Of a stretch of DNA of 64,000 nucleotides, positions 12,386 through 23,359 are shown piece by piece. Made by a program: the position numbers and the translations under genes. Source of the stretch: Turbatrix aceti (lineage: Eukaryota > Nematoda > Chromadorea > Rhabditida > Panagrolaimidae); the NCBI GenBank assembly GCA_963969345.1, contig OZ017769.1:7753725-7817724 (forward strand), read 5' to 3'. How positions within the stretch are numbered: position 1 is the first letter of the stretch; every line of letters begins with the position of its first letter. Under the pieces are notes generated by a model that saw nothing but the letters and a program-made list of their open reading frames with translations, had not been told where the DNA came from and did no database searches.

Positions 12386-15300
12386 ATGGCAGATGAAAAC
12401 GGTGTCGCTCTGGGTAAGTCCCCTCTAATCCTGCTTCTTCCGGCCTCTCCGATTTTGTTTCAACATTCTCTGTTTTTTTGACGCCATCCGCAGCGTCATT
12501 TCATCAGTTGATTGAAATCCGCTCAACTTCCGTCGATCCATGTGACTGACCGTCTTTTCAGTTTTTTTCCATTCCTTTGCTTGCTCTGATCAATTTTGTT
12601 TCTTTTTTGTCGACAAAGACAACTAACTTTTTTGTCCGATTTCGAACATGTAACTTTTTTATTCGACTTTTTATGTATTTCCTTCGCCCGACCAGGACAG
12701 CACAGCGAGCTGCAGCTTGATCTTCCGAGTTGTATGTCATTAACCAGGCGAGACAAACAAACACCAACCACCCCCGGAGATCTTTTTGCATTTTTCAAGC
12801 ATCTTTGAAGCCCGGCCAAGTCGCGGGTGCAACAGTTGTTTTTGCAGGCAATCGAAAAAATTTCTGCAATCTTTTTTTCTTGTTTGTTTTTCCTTTTTCC
12901 CGCAGCGACAGCCAAAATACGGTCGTGCAGCGATGGTACCGGATTATGACAATCTCGCTGTCAGAAGCGTTTGACATCCCTAAGCGGCAATCGTTTTCGT
13001 TTTCGTTCCAACGGAGGCGCAAAAACAAATTCATTCCGAGTGAGCAGCAATTAGACGTTTTTGACACAATCCGTCATTCTCTACGCAAACAGAAGCCGGC
13101 CGCGGATAGCGATGATGACTGACCCAATATCCCGTCACGCAGGTCCCGGACAAGTTCGTAGCTACTGGCTGTGGTTGCTAACCTCTTCCTCTGGCGTCTA
13201 TTTTGAGGAGGGCTTAGGGGCGAGAAAAAACACTCGTTCCGACCTACGTAAGCCGTGCGAGGGCACGCTAAGGACATTGATTAGTACAAACGCCAACAAT
13301 GAACGCCAAACCGGAAGCCAGCCTCGAGTGAGTATCTGGGGGCCTGGGCCTCCTCACTCTCCGCCTATCATAGATGAAGGAAGTCAGCTAGCAAATGAGA
13401 CACCACCTAGACTCGATCGTGGGAAAAAGAGATAAATAGTTATTGTTTGCTTGACGACTGACTGTGTTGTGCGTGTGCGCTCGGTCTCGCGCATCTCGAT
13501 CGAATCAGGCTCCCCTCTCCTCCCCCTTCCTCCGACGAACACTTCACGTCCCAAACGAAACAAACGAAACAAACCATCCTCTCCTCCTTTCTTTTGTTTT
13601 TCGTTCTCTCTTCCGTCTTTCTTGCTCTCTATTGTGTTGCCAAGTGGTGGTTTGATTTCCGTCTGGTCTGGGCTATCTGATATCCCTCTCTACCGCGCTA
13701 CAATGCTTCAAACACACGAAAGCGACGCTACCCAGTACGATTCCTGGATCAACGGCGGCTACCGGCTGGATTCCAAAGCCCATACCGTTACCCGAACCTT
13801 CCAGCAGCACATTGTCAATCCCACAGAACGAGACAAGCAGATGCGCACGCCGGGAGGGCCCTGGTCGGATCTGCCGGTGCTCGGAGGCATCGGAGGCCAA
13901 AATGTCAGTCCACGGCAGGTGGAGGTCATTCAGGCCATCCTCCCGCCTAGGACCTATGAAAACGCGCCGAAAAAGAAGCCACTGGACGTTGGAGTGCCTC
14001 TCTCCGCAAAGTTGATTTCGCCGAAGCTTCCTGGATACGTGGACATCGCCAACGCAAAACCCAAGACTGCAACCAAGTACGGAGATTTTCCGGAACTCAC
14101 TGGCAGCTCTAGACTCTCGTTTTCGGCAAGTCCGCCGGCTCCGGTTCTTGTTGGTGCTACTGTCGTCGTTGATAACCATGGACAGGGTCCTCGGGCGTCA
14201 AGTGCTAACCAAGTGCCAAATTCGTTTCAAAGCACCTTAAATCGGCGTCCAATTCCTACAGCTCCGGTTTATCCTAGTCAAAATGGGGTGCAGAGCATGT
14301 CAGTGCCCCAGCGCACGGTCATCTACCCCGGAGTGCCTCCCCACGCTGTTCAGAACGGAATCCAGCAAGCTGCGGCGCCGTTTTTGAACTCAAACGGAAC
14401 ACAAAACCAAGCGCAGCAACCGGCAGGTGAACAAGCTTCGTTCCACCCATTTTCCGGCCGAGAGCCGAACAAAATCACTCCAGCTCCCATCTTTGTCGGC
14501 GATCATCAAGAAAACCAGGAAAACGGATATCCAAGTTCCTTTGGGTTGTACTACACTGCTGGTCTGTGGTTGATTTTTTTTTGTTTTTGTTGTTATACAC
14601 TTTCCTGTTTTGTTCTCCATCGTCTTCTTCGCTCTACCCCGCTCAGTTGTTTTCCATTTTATTTTGGTTTCTGAAAATATATTTTAACCACAATTTTTTT
14701 TCAGAAGAGCCTATCGCAGAAGAGCAGCCGAATGCGACGATCGAAGCCAAGGTCTCGGGCCAGTCGGCACAGCCGAAGCGCGTCGGCCGCTGGACCCTCT
14801 CGCAGCTGCGCCAGACCGACGGCATCATCCCGTCGCAGGCCGGTTGGAACAGGGGTGACTCGCAGAAGCTTATGACCAATTTCGGTACTCCTCGTAACAC
14901 CCAGCTCAAGGTTAAATCCGAGAACCTCCAGGTGAGTTGATCTCTCCAACCAAAAATCTGACTGAGTCACACCTGCATTTGCTATGTATTGCTCCAGACA
15001 AAAACCAGACGCATTCGTTCCACGTGCGACTATTTTTAAACATTTTTATCCAACAATAAAAAAAAGTGTGTTTACAAATGACTCACTAGACCAACCTTTT
15101 TAGGAAGTGCCCGAAGAAGTTCTCCAGCGTACGCATGGCGAAGTCCGTCTCCAATCCGGTACCAACAAGTACTCGTCCCAGAAGGTAAGCTACCCTCTCG
15201 ACTTTTAAACCACTCCCACAAATTTTCTTTCAGGGCATGACCGGATTCGGTACCGGTCGCGATGTCTGCCGTGAGGGTGTGCACGTCAACCAACTTCCAG

Positions 15301-17230
15301 CTGATCTCCAGGTGAGTCCGGCATTCCTCACTCCCCTCCCTAATTTTTTTTTGTTCGGGGCGCAAAAATGGGATCTAGATGTTATCGCGCCACGCGGCAG
15401 CAGCTTTTTTAACGGCATAATCCGCTTTTGACACGCTGCAGAGGTCGACGTGCGTCGCGTCTCGGCGACGTTGTCACCTCTCTGTCTCGTAAAAATAGAG
15501 ATCAGGAGGCCCCCGCCCGGCCCGCGTGTGTGTTCTCTTTTTTTTTGGCGGCCGCCTTATCTGTCAACAAAAATCGCGCACTCCGTAGTGCCTGCACCCC
15601 TGCATACAACAACCTCAAGTAGTTGCAACCAACGCGAATTTGTTCATCGGATTTGGGCTTGCTTGCGCTATTTGTTTTTCTCCACCTTTTTTTTCAAAAT
15701 TGTTTCTCCCGGAGAAGTCTCTGAGGTCGCCACTACCACCAACGTCGCCATTGTCGTTGTTGCTCTTCGGCTGCGACAGGAGGACCCCTCGATTTTCCGA
15801 CAACGTTAGCGAACAACATCAGAATGTACTCACTCCAAGAATCATCCACCCGTCACTACTACAACCGATCGTACATCACAGTCAACACGACCCCCTTCGA
15901 CAACCTCGTATCCACCAAGTCGTACACCAGTGTGCCGCGCTACACGTCCAGCTACGCCGTGGATGAGTTCCAGCAACGATCAAAGACCAAAACAACTACG
16001 AATGCTTCTTATTCACCGACAAAGAGCGATGAGGGATACGCGTCTTCGCGGGCCACGAGTCCCCTCGCCCGGGACGACAGCACGTCTGCTATCAGGAAGA
16101 ACTCTCTCCTCAGGGACGCCTCAGCGACAGGGCTCAACATCCTGCCGAAAAAGAACGAAGATACCCAGCCGTCCTCGACCTCTTCTCGGAGCCGTCGAGG
16201 ATCGTCGGTCGACGCAAAGCAGCGCTGGAAGGTCCAGGCTTCGCCTGTTAAGTTGAAGCCGGACGCAGAATGGATCCGGGAAAAGTCAGATTCCGGGTAT
16301 AACCACGCTAGTGTCGTCCCCCGGCCGAGGACTCGCTCCGAGGAATCCCGGCTAGTTAAGAGTTCCGTAGAAAAATTCAACCAGCAAGACATCGTTGAGA
16401 GGGAACGCGCGTACGCCGCTCGCATGCCTGAGATTTTCCACAAAGCTTGCAAAGTTGCCTTTTGCCTTTCCTAATTTGAGAAAAATCTAATTAAACCTTT
16501 TCAGCCCCTGCCCGAGGAGAAAATCCGCCTGTCCGATGGCATCGTCCGACTCCAGGCCGGTACGAACAAGTACGACTCGCAGAAGGGCATGACTGGATTC
16601 GGTACATCTCGCCGTGAGACCACGAAGATGATCGACACCAAGCATCCCGAGTACGATCACGAGCGACCGGATCAGTCTGAAATCCCGCTCCAGTCGGGCA
16701 CGAACAAGTTCGCTTCGCAGAAGGGCATGACTGGATTCGGTACCAACCGCCGTGAGACGTCCAAGATCGTTGATACTAACCATCCCGAATACGATCCTGA
16801 AACATCGATCGACGCATCGTCCATCCCCTACCAGATGGGTACGAACAAGTACGCGTCGCAGAAGGGCATGACCGGATTCGGTCAGCCCCGCTGGGAGGTC
16901 CTTGACCCCAGCATCAGCTGGCAGAACCGCAAGTCGCAGGGCATGGTCCGTCTGCAGTCCGGTACCAACAGATTCGCATCGCAGCAGGGCATGACCGGTT
17001 TCGGTACCATCCGTAACACCACCTACCTCGCGGAAGCCGGTGAACTGCCATACGAAGACATGAAGAAGTCGGAATCCATCATCCCATCCCAGGCTGGCTG
17101 GAACAAGGGCGACTCCCAGAAGCGCATGACATCGTTCGGTGCTCCTCGTGACGTCAAGGGCAAGCATCTCAAGCGTATCTGGGAACTCGAATACCCAGAA
17201 GAAGCCGAGGTTTCGCTCGATCGCCTTTAA
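12386..17230 (+). CDS. unc-87: UNC-87 calponin-like-repeat actin-binding protein, short isoform
   Basis: This isoform uses exons 12386-12413, 14705-14931, 15104-15184, 15234-15311 and 16505-17230 and is 379 residues long. It carries exactly seven CLIK repeats. Each shows the pattern LQ(S/A)GTNKxxSQKGMTGFG, with the first and last in the IIPSQAGWN form. Seven repeats is the hallmark of UNC-87, which bundles and stabilises actin filaments in body-wall muscle and protects them from cofilin. The mini first exon encodes MADENGVAL and ends in phase 1, the same phase as the alternative exon at 13703, so both splice to 14705. A polyadenylation-type AATAAA lies in the 3' region at about 17264. Confidence 0.93.
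13703..14561 (+). CDS. unc-87: unc-87 alternative first exon, long isoform
   Basis: An ATG at 13703 opens 286 codons, ends in phase 1 at 14561 and splices to the exon at 14705. The predicted isoform is 656 residues. The exon product is Pro/Gln/Asn-rich and disordered in look, with no known domain. Its N-terminal part (QYDSWINGGYRLDSKAHTV) is less biased and could be a folded or partner-binding segment. Sequence before the ATG (about 13440-13700) is pyrimidine-rich and could hold a promoter. The shared phase and clean donor support real use, but transcript data are needed to prove it. Confidence 0.7.
15824..16453 (+). CDS. unc-87: unc-87 alternative first exon, 3' isoform
   Basis: An ATG at 15824 opens 210 codons and ends in phase 0 at a weak GTTGCC donor (16454). 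It splices to the final CLIK exon at 16505. The predicted isoform is 451 residues and keeps only CLIK repeats 3-7. The exon product starts with a Tyr/Ser/Thr-rich stretch, then is Ser/Arg-rich (SRSRRGSSVD) and basic. It sits in what is an intron for the other isoforms, so it implies a third promoter at about 15320-15820. Skipping the first two repeats would lower actin-bundling valency if UNC-87 repeats act additively. Confidence 0.65.
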
Positions 17231-17962
17231 AACAAAAAAAAAACAAAACAAACACGACAAAAATAAATTTGTACGTCAACGACACTATCACCGCCATGCA
17301 GCTCGTCTTCTCGATACCCATTACAACCGCCCCCACTCTTCGTTTTATTTTTTTTATTTTTGGAATAAATTGATGATGATGATTCGTGCGTGCAGTCCGA
17401 TCCGACACCGGCCTGCGATGCCGGAGCGGTGCGGCGCTATGTTCTATTTTCCGCTCAGACTGTAATAAAGCGCTTCTCTCACACAATTGAGGGAGGGAAA
17501 TCAAGATTGAAATAATACATGATTGTGAAAAAAAAACTAACCTCGAAAGAAAAATTGAAGCCGAGGGAATACGACATAATTGGTATACGACGACGCAGTA
17601 CCATATCGGGTGTTTCTGAAGACTGAAAAAACCGTGTGACAGCTGGAAGTTTAAAAAAATCCAGAAGTTTAACGCATTTTTTGTAGAACATTTGCAAAAA
17701 TTCTTTCAAAAGCATTTAAAAAAATCAAAAAATTTTTTACAAATTAGGTATAATAAGATTGGATAAAATGAATGCACAGAAAAATAGTTCTTACAATGCA
17801 AACCTTTAACGCCATACAAGAATGTGTATTGAACGTGAAATGATTCACGATGCCTCGTGATTCTTTGCCAGGACGGGGCAGCTGGGATTTATAAGCAATA
17901 ACTGCGGTCTTCAACCTCAATCGACCGAGCGTCTTCAATCTCACTCATCGTTCGTTCCAACA
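17231..17962. other. unc-87 3' region and peptide-gene promoter
   Basis: It holds AATAAA-type signals at about 17264 and 17364, then AT-rich DNA, then the promoter of the small peptide gene. No other coding exon is supported. Confidence 0.5.
17888..17895 (+). promoter_or_regulatory. TATA box of secreted-peptide gene
   Basis: TTTATAAG lies 68 bases before the peptide ATG. The same eight bases precede the cuticle collagen gene at 51414, suggesting a common strong core promoter type. Confidence 0.6.
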
Positions 17963-18124
17963 ATGAAGCTGCTTTTCTGCAACCTTCTCATCTTGGTTTT
18001 CTTCATGTGTCTGGTCAACACCGTCACGGCGCAAAGCTGTAAAAGCGATTTTGACTGCAAAGGCGACAGATGCATGTGCTACGATGGTCAGTGCAATCAT
18101 AATGCGTGCAAGTGTCCAGTATAG
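17963..18124 (+). CDS. Small secreted cysteine-rich peptide
   Basis: A single-exon gene encodes 53 residues. The first 23 or so form a clear signal peptide (Lys then a Leu/Phe/Val core ending TVTA-Q). The mature part is about 29 residues with seven cysteines in a C-x5-C-x4-C-x-C-x4-C-x4-C-x-C pattern, within a basic/acidic mixed background. It resembles small disulfide-stabilised host-defence or signalling peptides in size, but I recognise no named family. Odd cysteine number implies one free cysteine or a dimer. TATA box upstream and an AATAAA at 18235 downstream support a compact transcription unit. No close paralogue was noticed in the window. Confidence 0.75.
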   Translation: MKLLFCNLLILVFFMCLVNTVTAQSCKSDFDCKGDRCMCYDGQCNHNACKCPV

Positions 18125-18952
18125 CTGTATATTTTCACTTTCTACACCCCGTAAACATACGGTATCGTAACCCTATTGTGCGCAATGACATAGTTTTGTT
18201 ATGTCGTTCGTTTATTTAATCTGTTAAATTTTTAAATAAATAAATCTCGAAAAATGGATAATTCGAAGAAGCAAGTCGCTATCCAGCACAAGCAAATCCA
18301 GCATAAAATCAACCAAATCCGGCACAATCAAACATCCGAATGGATCCTGGAAAAGCCAGATTTCCGGGATAACCACGCTAGTTACCATAAACACATTTTC
18401 CTTTCGAGAAACCGTACATCAGTGAAACTACAATAATCTTACGATGTAACACTCAGTGATACAGTAACCGACATAACAGAATGAATGAAACTTGCACAAA
18501 TTTTGAATTTCAAAAAGACGAAAACGAAACTTATATTCTCAAATACCGTAAATGCATTTTCTTTTCGGGAACCTGTACTTATTGCAGCGAATAGTGTTTT
18601 CCTATTTTGGGTTTTCGCGTTTTCGATAGGGAAAATTGCGACAAAACGGTGCCTCTGACCATTATGTCTGTGTTTTCCTCATTGATCGCGACATCAACAC
18701 TTATGTCAGGTTTGGCGTTGTTTTGTTGCACCAAATCATTCATTGGTCGCTCACTACAATGCCCTCCCGCGAAGGAGGAGACCGTTGGCTGTTCTACTGG
18801 CGCGCGAATATCGACAACAGCGTGATGTGATGATTTCTCACTGTTCATTTCGTCGCATTCAATCGTTCACAACTGTGTCCTAGTCGTTGTTTTTGGTTTT
18901 GGTCACCTGTGGTGTTTTTTGTCATTATTTTTCAGTAGTCAAGCCTCAACAA
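18125..18952. other. Intergenic, with repeat-like segment
   Basis: Contains the peptide 3' UTR and a short tandem-like stretch (18280-18330, ATCCAGCACAA-type units). A 45-base segment at 18338-18382 copies part of unc-87 exon DNA. Both strands are open around 18580-18850 without recognisable products. The acceptor TTTTTCAG at 18928-18935 opens the T-box gene. Confidence 0.5.
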
Positions 18953-20609
18953 ATGTTTGGCCAGATGCCTCCTGGCGGCTTTGCCGTTCCGAAGATGGAA
19001 GCTGGCCTTCCGCAGCAGCAGCAGCAGCTTTTTCCGGATTTGTATACCTGGTACCGCATGTGGACGATGCTGCAGGGAACGATGCCGTTCTACCCCCCGA
19101 GTTTTCCGTTTCATCCTCCTCCACCCTACTCCGCTGTAGCCGCCTCGGCTACTGTCAAGATGGAACCAAAGCCAGAGGTCATCCTGCCGCCTCCGATAAC
19201 TCCGCCCAATACACAACCCCAGCTCATCGATATCGAGAAACTCCAGATGCCGAGTGACATGGTCGTTGAGCCGGAAAACGTCTCGCTGGACACTCTGGCT
19301 GCTAATATTCAGGTCACGCTGAAGCACGAGAATCTCTGGAAAATGTTTCATAACTTAACCAATGAAATGATCGTTACCAAACCTGGCCGGTAGGTAAATA
19401 TAATAATTTTTGGGGTTGGGTCTCGAAGCGAAAAAAGGGTAACGTTAACGTAATTACTGTTTTTTTTAGAAACATCTTTCCCAAATTGGAATTCCGGGTG
19501 ACGGGTCTCGAGAAGAACAATCGGTATCTCTTTGGTATGAATTTCAAGTCGGAAGAAAGCTTCAAGTTCAAGTTTTCGGCGAGAAAATGGACGTCTTCGA
19601 GCGCGGCTGATGATTTCGCGAATCATACGGTGCTGCACTCGTGGAACTCTCGCTTTCCGTTCGGGCACGAGTGGATGGCACAGGATTTGTGTTTTTCTAA
19701 ACTCAAGCTCTCGAACAACCCTTTGAACCGGACCAACGATGTTGTGAGTTTTTTTTTTGGGGTTTTGGCAGGGAGAAACGAACATTTGCGTTCGTTCGTA
19801 AACGAGTTTTTTTTATTTAAAAATTTTTAGTTTTCGTATTCGTTCGAGAAAACATTTTTCTTGATTTTTTTTGTTTTTTTTCCTCAAAAAATTTTTATCC
19901 GAAAACTTGCAACTGCTTTTAAAATTTTCAGATTTCCGTCAAATCGATGCACAAGTACCTGCCCGTTGTCCTGATCTACCGCTTTGACGGCCGAAAATTC
20001 CAACGCATCGAAAAGGAAATCAAGATTGCCGAATTCATCGCGGTCACTGCTTACCAGAATCCCCGAATCACAGAGCTCAAAATCGGGTTCAATCCTTTTG
20101 CAAAGGGTTTTCGAAACGAAAACAAGCATCGTCGTTTGTACCCAAAGTTGGAGCCGTTGGATGAACGTCGGGATTCAGAGAGCCGAAGCCAGAATCCGCC
20201 TCCGCCTCCACCACCCCCATTTCCCTTCTTCAATCCCTTCAGCCCGCCCTGGGGCAGTTACCCCGGAAGTATGCCCTTCCCGCCCTACTTCCCGCCTCTT
20301 CCCGGAGGCATGCCACCTCCTCCACCGGCTCCTCCTGGATGCATGCCCTCTCCCGGAATGATGCCGTCCTTCCCCACAGATCCCTGGTCCCCTAGGAACA
20401 TGTCCTTTTCTATGAGCGCGCCTTCGACAGAGGCGTTTTTGGTTTCGGGAGGAGCAGTGCCGCCGCCGATGGGGAGCATGCCTCCACCGCCTTCTTCGTC
20501 TTCATCTTCTTCCCGGGCCTCCCCCATCAGCCTGCACACTCTGGAGTGTAAACCATCATTCGCTAACGGTCTTCCTTCTTCGGAAATGTCGTATCCGGTA
20601 ACCACATGA
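18953..20609 (+). CDS. Divergent T-box transcription factor
   Basis: Three exons (18953-19389, 19470-19743, 19932-20609) encode 462 residues. An acceptor at 18935 sits 17 bases before the ATG, fitting trans-splicing. The T-box spans about residues 118-350: VTLKHENLWKMFHNL, the EMIVTKPGRNIFP turn, FRVTGLEKNNRYLF, EWMAQD, NSMHKY-like SVKSMHKYLP, and EFIAVTAYQNPRITELKIGFNPFAKGFR, the most diagnostic block. The middle (ARKWTSSSAADDFANHTVLHSWNS) is much altered, as in the fast-evolving nematode TBX group, so I assign no orthologue. The N-terminus has a polyglutamine run and Pro-rich stretch; the C-terminus is very Pro/Met/Ser-rich and likely an activation or repression tail. An AATAAA is at 20665. 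Confidence 0.9.
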
Positions 20610-21288
20610 AATAACAACGGGTCGGGTGATTTTGTACACGGTTGTTACTTTTTTTTCAGTTTTCAATAAAACAGGAATTTTGTAAATGACGGTATTTTTT
20701 GCATTGAGAAAACCGGTGACATAAATTTTTAGGCTTCAAAAATTATGAAAAAAAAATTTGCTTTGTTTCAGGTGCATTTTTTCCTAATTTGTAAATTTTG
20801 TAAATTCTTTTTTTTAAATGATCCTTAAATTTTTTATTTATTTTTTTTTAAATTTTAAATTTTGCTAAGAATTAATTTAAAAAATTAAAAAAAAATTGCA
20901 ACGAAGTGAAAAAAAAATTTAAAAAAACACAAAAATTTTTTTTTAAATTTATATTATTTAAAAAAATGCTTCGAATTTTTTCCGGTTCTTTTGACCTAAA
21001 AATCCGTAAGTCGGCCAGCCAAATTTTTAGCCTGGGATAAATGCTCGTCCGCGCGATAAACAACGCTGAGGTCCTTGATCTCTACCGACAAGACGCAATT
21101 TGCTCTCCGATTGCGTTATCAGTAAAGTCAAATAAATGCGGAGCACGATGTCGAGCAGGTGAGCAGGTGCGCACACAGATCACAAGGTTCCACGAGCACA
21201 GGTCAGTCAGCGCAACCACATCATCATCACCGCGCTGGTCTGCATGTACTCTGTCCATTTCTGAGCTCATCGCTAAAAAATCTCATCG
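20610..21288. other. AT-rich intergenic region
   Basis: Nearly pure A/T from 20690 to 21000 with long homopolymer runs, then moderately GC-rich leader DNA before the monooxygenase start. No extra gene is supported. Confidence 0.5.
20665..20670 (+). terminator. Polyadenylation signal, T-box gene
   Basis: AATAAA lies 56 bases after the stop codon. Confidence 0.6.
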
Positions 21289-23084
21289 ATGCCAACTCCA
21301 ATCAAAACCACGAATCCCAAGAGGATTTGCGTCATCGGAGCCGGCGCAGGAGGGCTGAATGCCGGTCGACGGTGTCTCTCAGCCGGGCACCAGGTGACTA
21401 TCTACGAACAAAACGCGGATATTGGGGGAACGTGGATTTTTGAGCCCCAGGCTGGCGGTCATTCCGCGCTCTACGAAAGGATGCAGTGAGTGTCCTCGCG
21501 CTTTTTTTCATCGTAAACGACGCTTTTCAGCACGAATCTGCCGAAAGAAGTCATGGCTTTTCACGATTTTCCCTTTCCACCGACGGAGGAGTCCTTCCTC
21601 GAACATCCCCTCGTTCTGGCCTACCTCCAGGAATATGCCAAGCCAATCCGGCACCTGATCCACTTCGGAACTACCGTCCAGGAGGTCAAAAGGGACGAGA
21701 CGGATTCAACATGGCTGGTCACTGTTTCCTCGGTTTCCGAGGGCTCCTCAACGACTGAATTCGATGTGGTCTTCGTCTGCTCAGGGCACTACAGGTATCC
21801 TGACGTTCCTGAATTCGCGACTCGTCTTCAGCTACCGTATATCCACAGCAAGGACTACAGACGCCCGAGTGATTTTGCCGGAAAGCGAGTGGCGATCGTA
21901 GGAGCTGGGCCAAGCGGGATCGACATCACGCTGCAGGTTGGCAATTGGCATGGGGTTCAAACCAGGGATGGGCGAACGTTCATCTTCGTTCGCAAACAAT
22001 TTCAAAAAAAATAAAAGATTCTGTGGTTTATGTTCGTTTATGAGTATTTCTAAATTTTTCGAACAGATAAGATGAACAAAATAGGCCAACAATTTTGGGT
22101 ATATTTAGAAAAATGAAGTCAAAAACGTTGTTATTCGATAAAAAAAAGGCAAAAAAATTATGTCGCATAAAAAATGAAAAAAAAAATGTGTAAATAAAAC
22201 TGTAAATTTTTTTATATTTTTTCTGCCTGAATGAACAAAATTTGGCCTAAATGGTAAAAAAAAGAATGTTCGATGTTTGTTCGCGAACGTGGACAATCCC
22301 TGAATTAAATCCCCACCTGGCAACGTTTTTTTTACAAAAAAACGGAATTTCAGGTAGCAAAAGAGGCATCAAAAGTCTACCTGTGCCACAACAACGTTGA
22401 TTCTACAAAACTCGACTTTCCCGCTCCCACCCAAATCGTGGCAGGAGCCAAAGACGCTCAAAACAGGAGTCTCGTCCTGAACGATGGATCGACTCTTGAC
22501 GACCTTGATGCCGTGATATTCTGCACGGGATACGTGTACAAGTTCCCCTTCCTGGGACCGGAGATCGTCGAGATCCGAGAAAACGGCTCCCTCGTCTCCC
22601 CGCTTTTCGCTCATCTCGCGCATGCCAGATTCAGCAATTCGCTCTTCTTCGTCGGCCTCAATATCATTGTTATACCCTTCATTCTGTTTGATTATCAGCT
22701 CAGCCTCGCACTTGCCCTCATCGACCATCGCGCAAAAGTGGATGCCGAGACCATCGCTGGCGATGAGGCCAGGAGGATACGGTATGGCCGATTTTACCTG
22801 GGTTGTATAATTTTTTTGTTTGTTTGGTTTTCAGAACGCTCGAAGAGGCAAATCAGCCCCTGAAGCGGTTTCATGTCCTCCATGAAGCCCAGTGGGACTA
22901 TTTTCGAGAACTGGCGGAATATGCAGGTGAGCCGTACTGGACGCCACCTGTCGTAACCAAGATGAACGCTGCAGTCGGCGAGACCAGACAAAACGACGTC
23001 GTGCACTACAAGAAAAACATATTCGTCGTCCTTGACGACGAGAATTTCAAGTTGAAGGACTCGGGCTTGCGAGAGTTTTACTAA
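21289..23084 (+). CDS. Flavin-containing monooxygenase
   Basis: Exons 21289-21485, 21531-21936, 22354-22781 and 22835-23084 give 426 residues. The FAD-binding motif GAGAGG is at residues 17-22 and the NADPH-binding GAGPSG at 190-195, preceded by the family FAGKRV lead-in. VVFVCSGHYRYPDVP and FCTGYVYKFPF are typical of the FMO superfamily. The length and motif set resemble the senecionine-oxygenase/FSN-like insect and nematode FMOs, not the longer vertebrate FMO1-5 with a C-terminal anchor. The enzyme should oxygenate soft nucleophiles (N or S) using NADPH and O2. Intron 2 contains a MITE-like element (21963-22302). Its stop lies very close to the next gene. Confidence 0.9.
21963..22302 (+). 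mobile_element. MITE-like element, copy 1
   Basis: About 340 bases in a monooxygenase intron. The left end is CAGGGATGGGCGAACGTTC and the right end reads GAACGTGGACAATCCCTG, a rough inverted match. Internally it shares GGCCAACAATTTTGGGTATAT, AAAATGAAGTCAAAAACG and GAATGAACAAAATTTGG blocks with the copies at 27.9 and 31.0 kb. It has no coding capacity. Confidence 0.7.
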
Positions 23085-23117
23085 AGCGCGCTCGAGCGTT
23101 GTTTTGTAAATTTGAAG

Positions 23118-23123
23118 AATAAA
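23118..23123 (+). terminator. Polyadenylation signal, monooxygenase
   Basis: AATAAA lies 34 bases after the monooxygenase stop and about 80 bases before the first possible start of the next gene. Confidence 0.6.
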
Positions 23124-23359
23124 AACGCCATAGGCATAAAAGCACCGCGGTGGAGGGCATCTGATGAACAGAAACTCAGATTTCACAAAAACCTGCCGAG
23201 AAAATGATTCATACATTCACGAATTGCATTTCCAATCTCGAAATGCGTCATTTCCTTCAACAAAAGATCCTGCCGCGAAAAGCAGGCTGCGTGCAAAACT
23301 TGAACTCGCATTCATTCTCTCGGGCGCTGTTTTCTATCATCTCTCACCTGTCGAAAAAA

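Noticed and set aside
18579..18848. A minus-strand 89-codon frame upstream of the T-box gene
   Set aside because: No recognisable product and the plus strand is equally open. Could be a short gene but nothing supports it.
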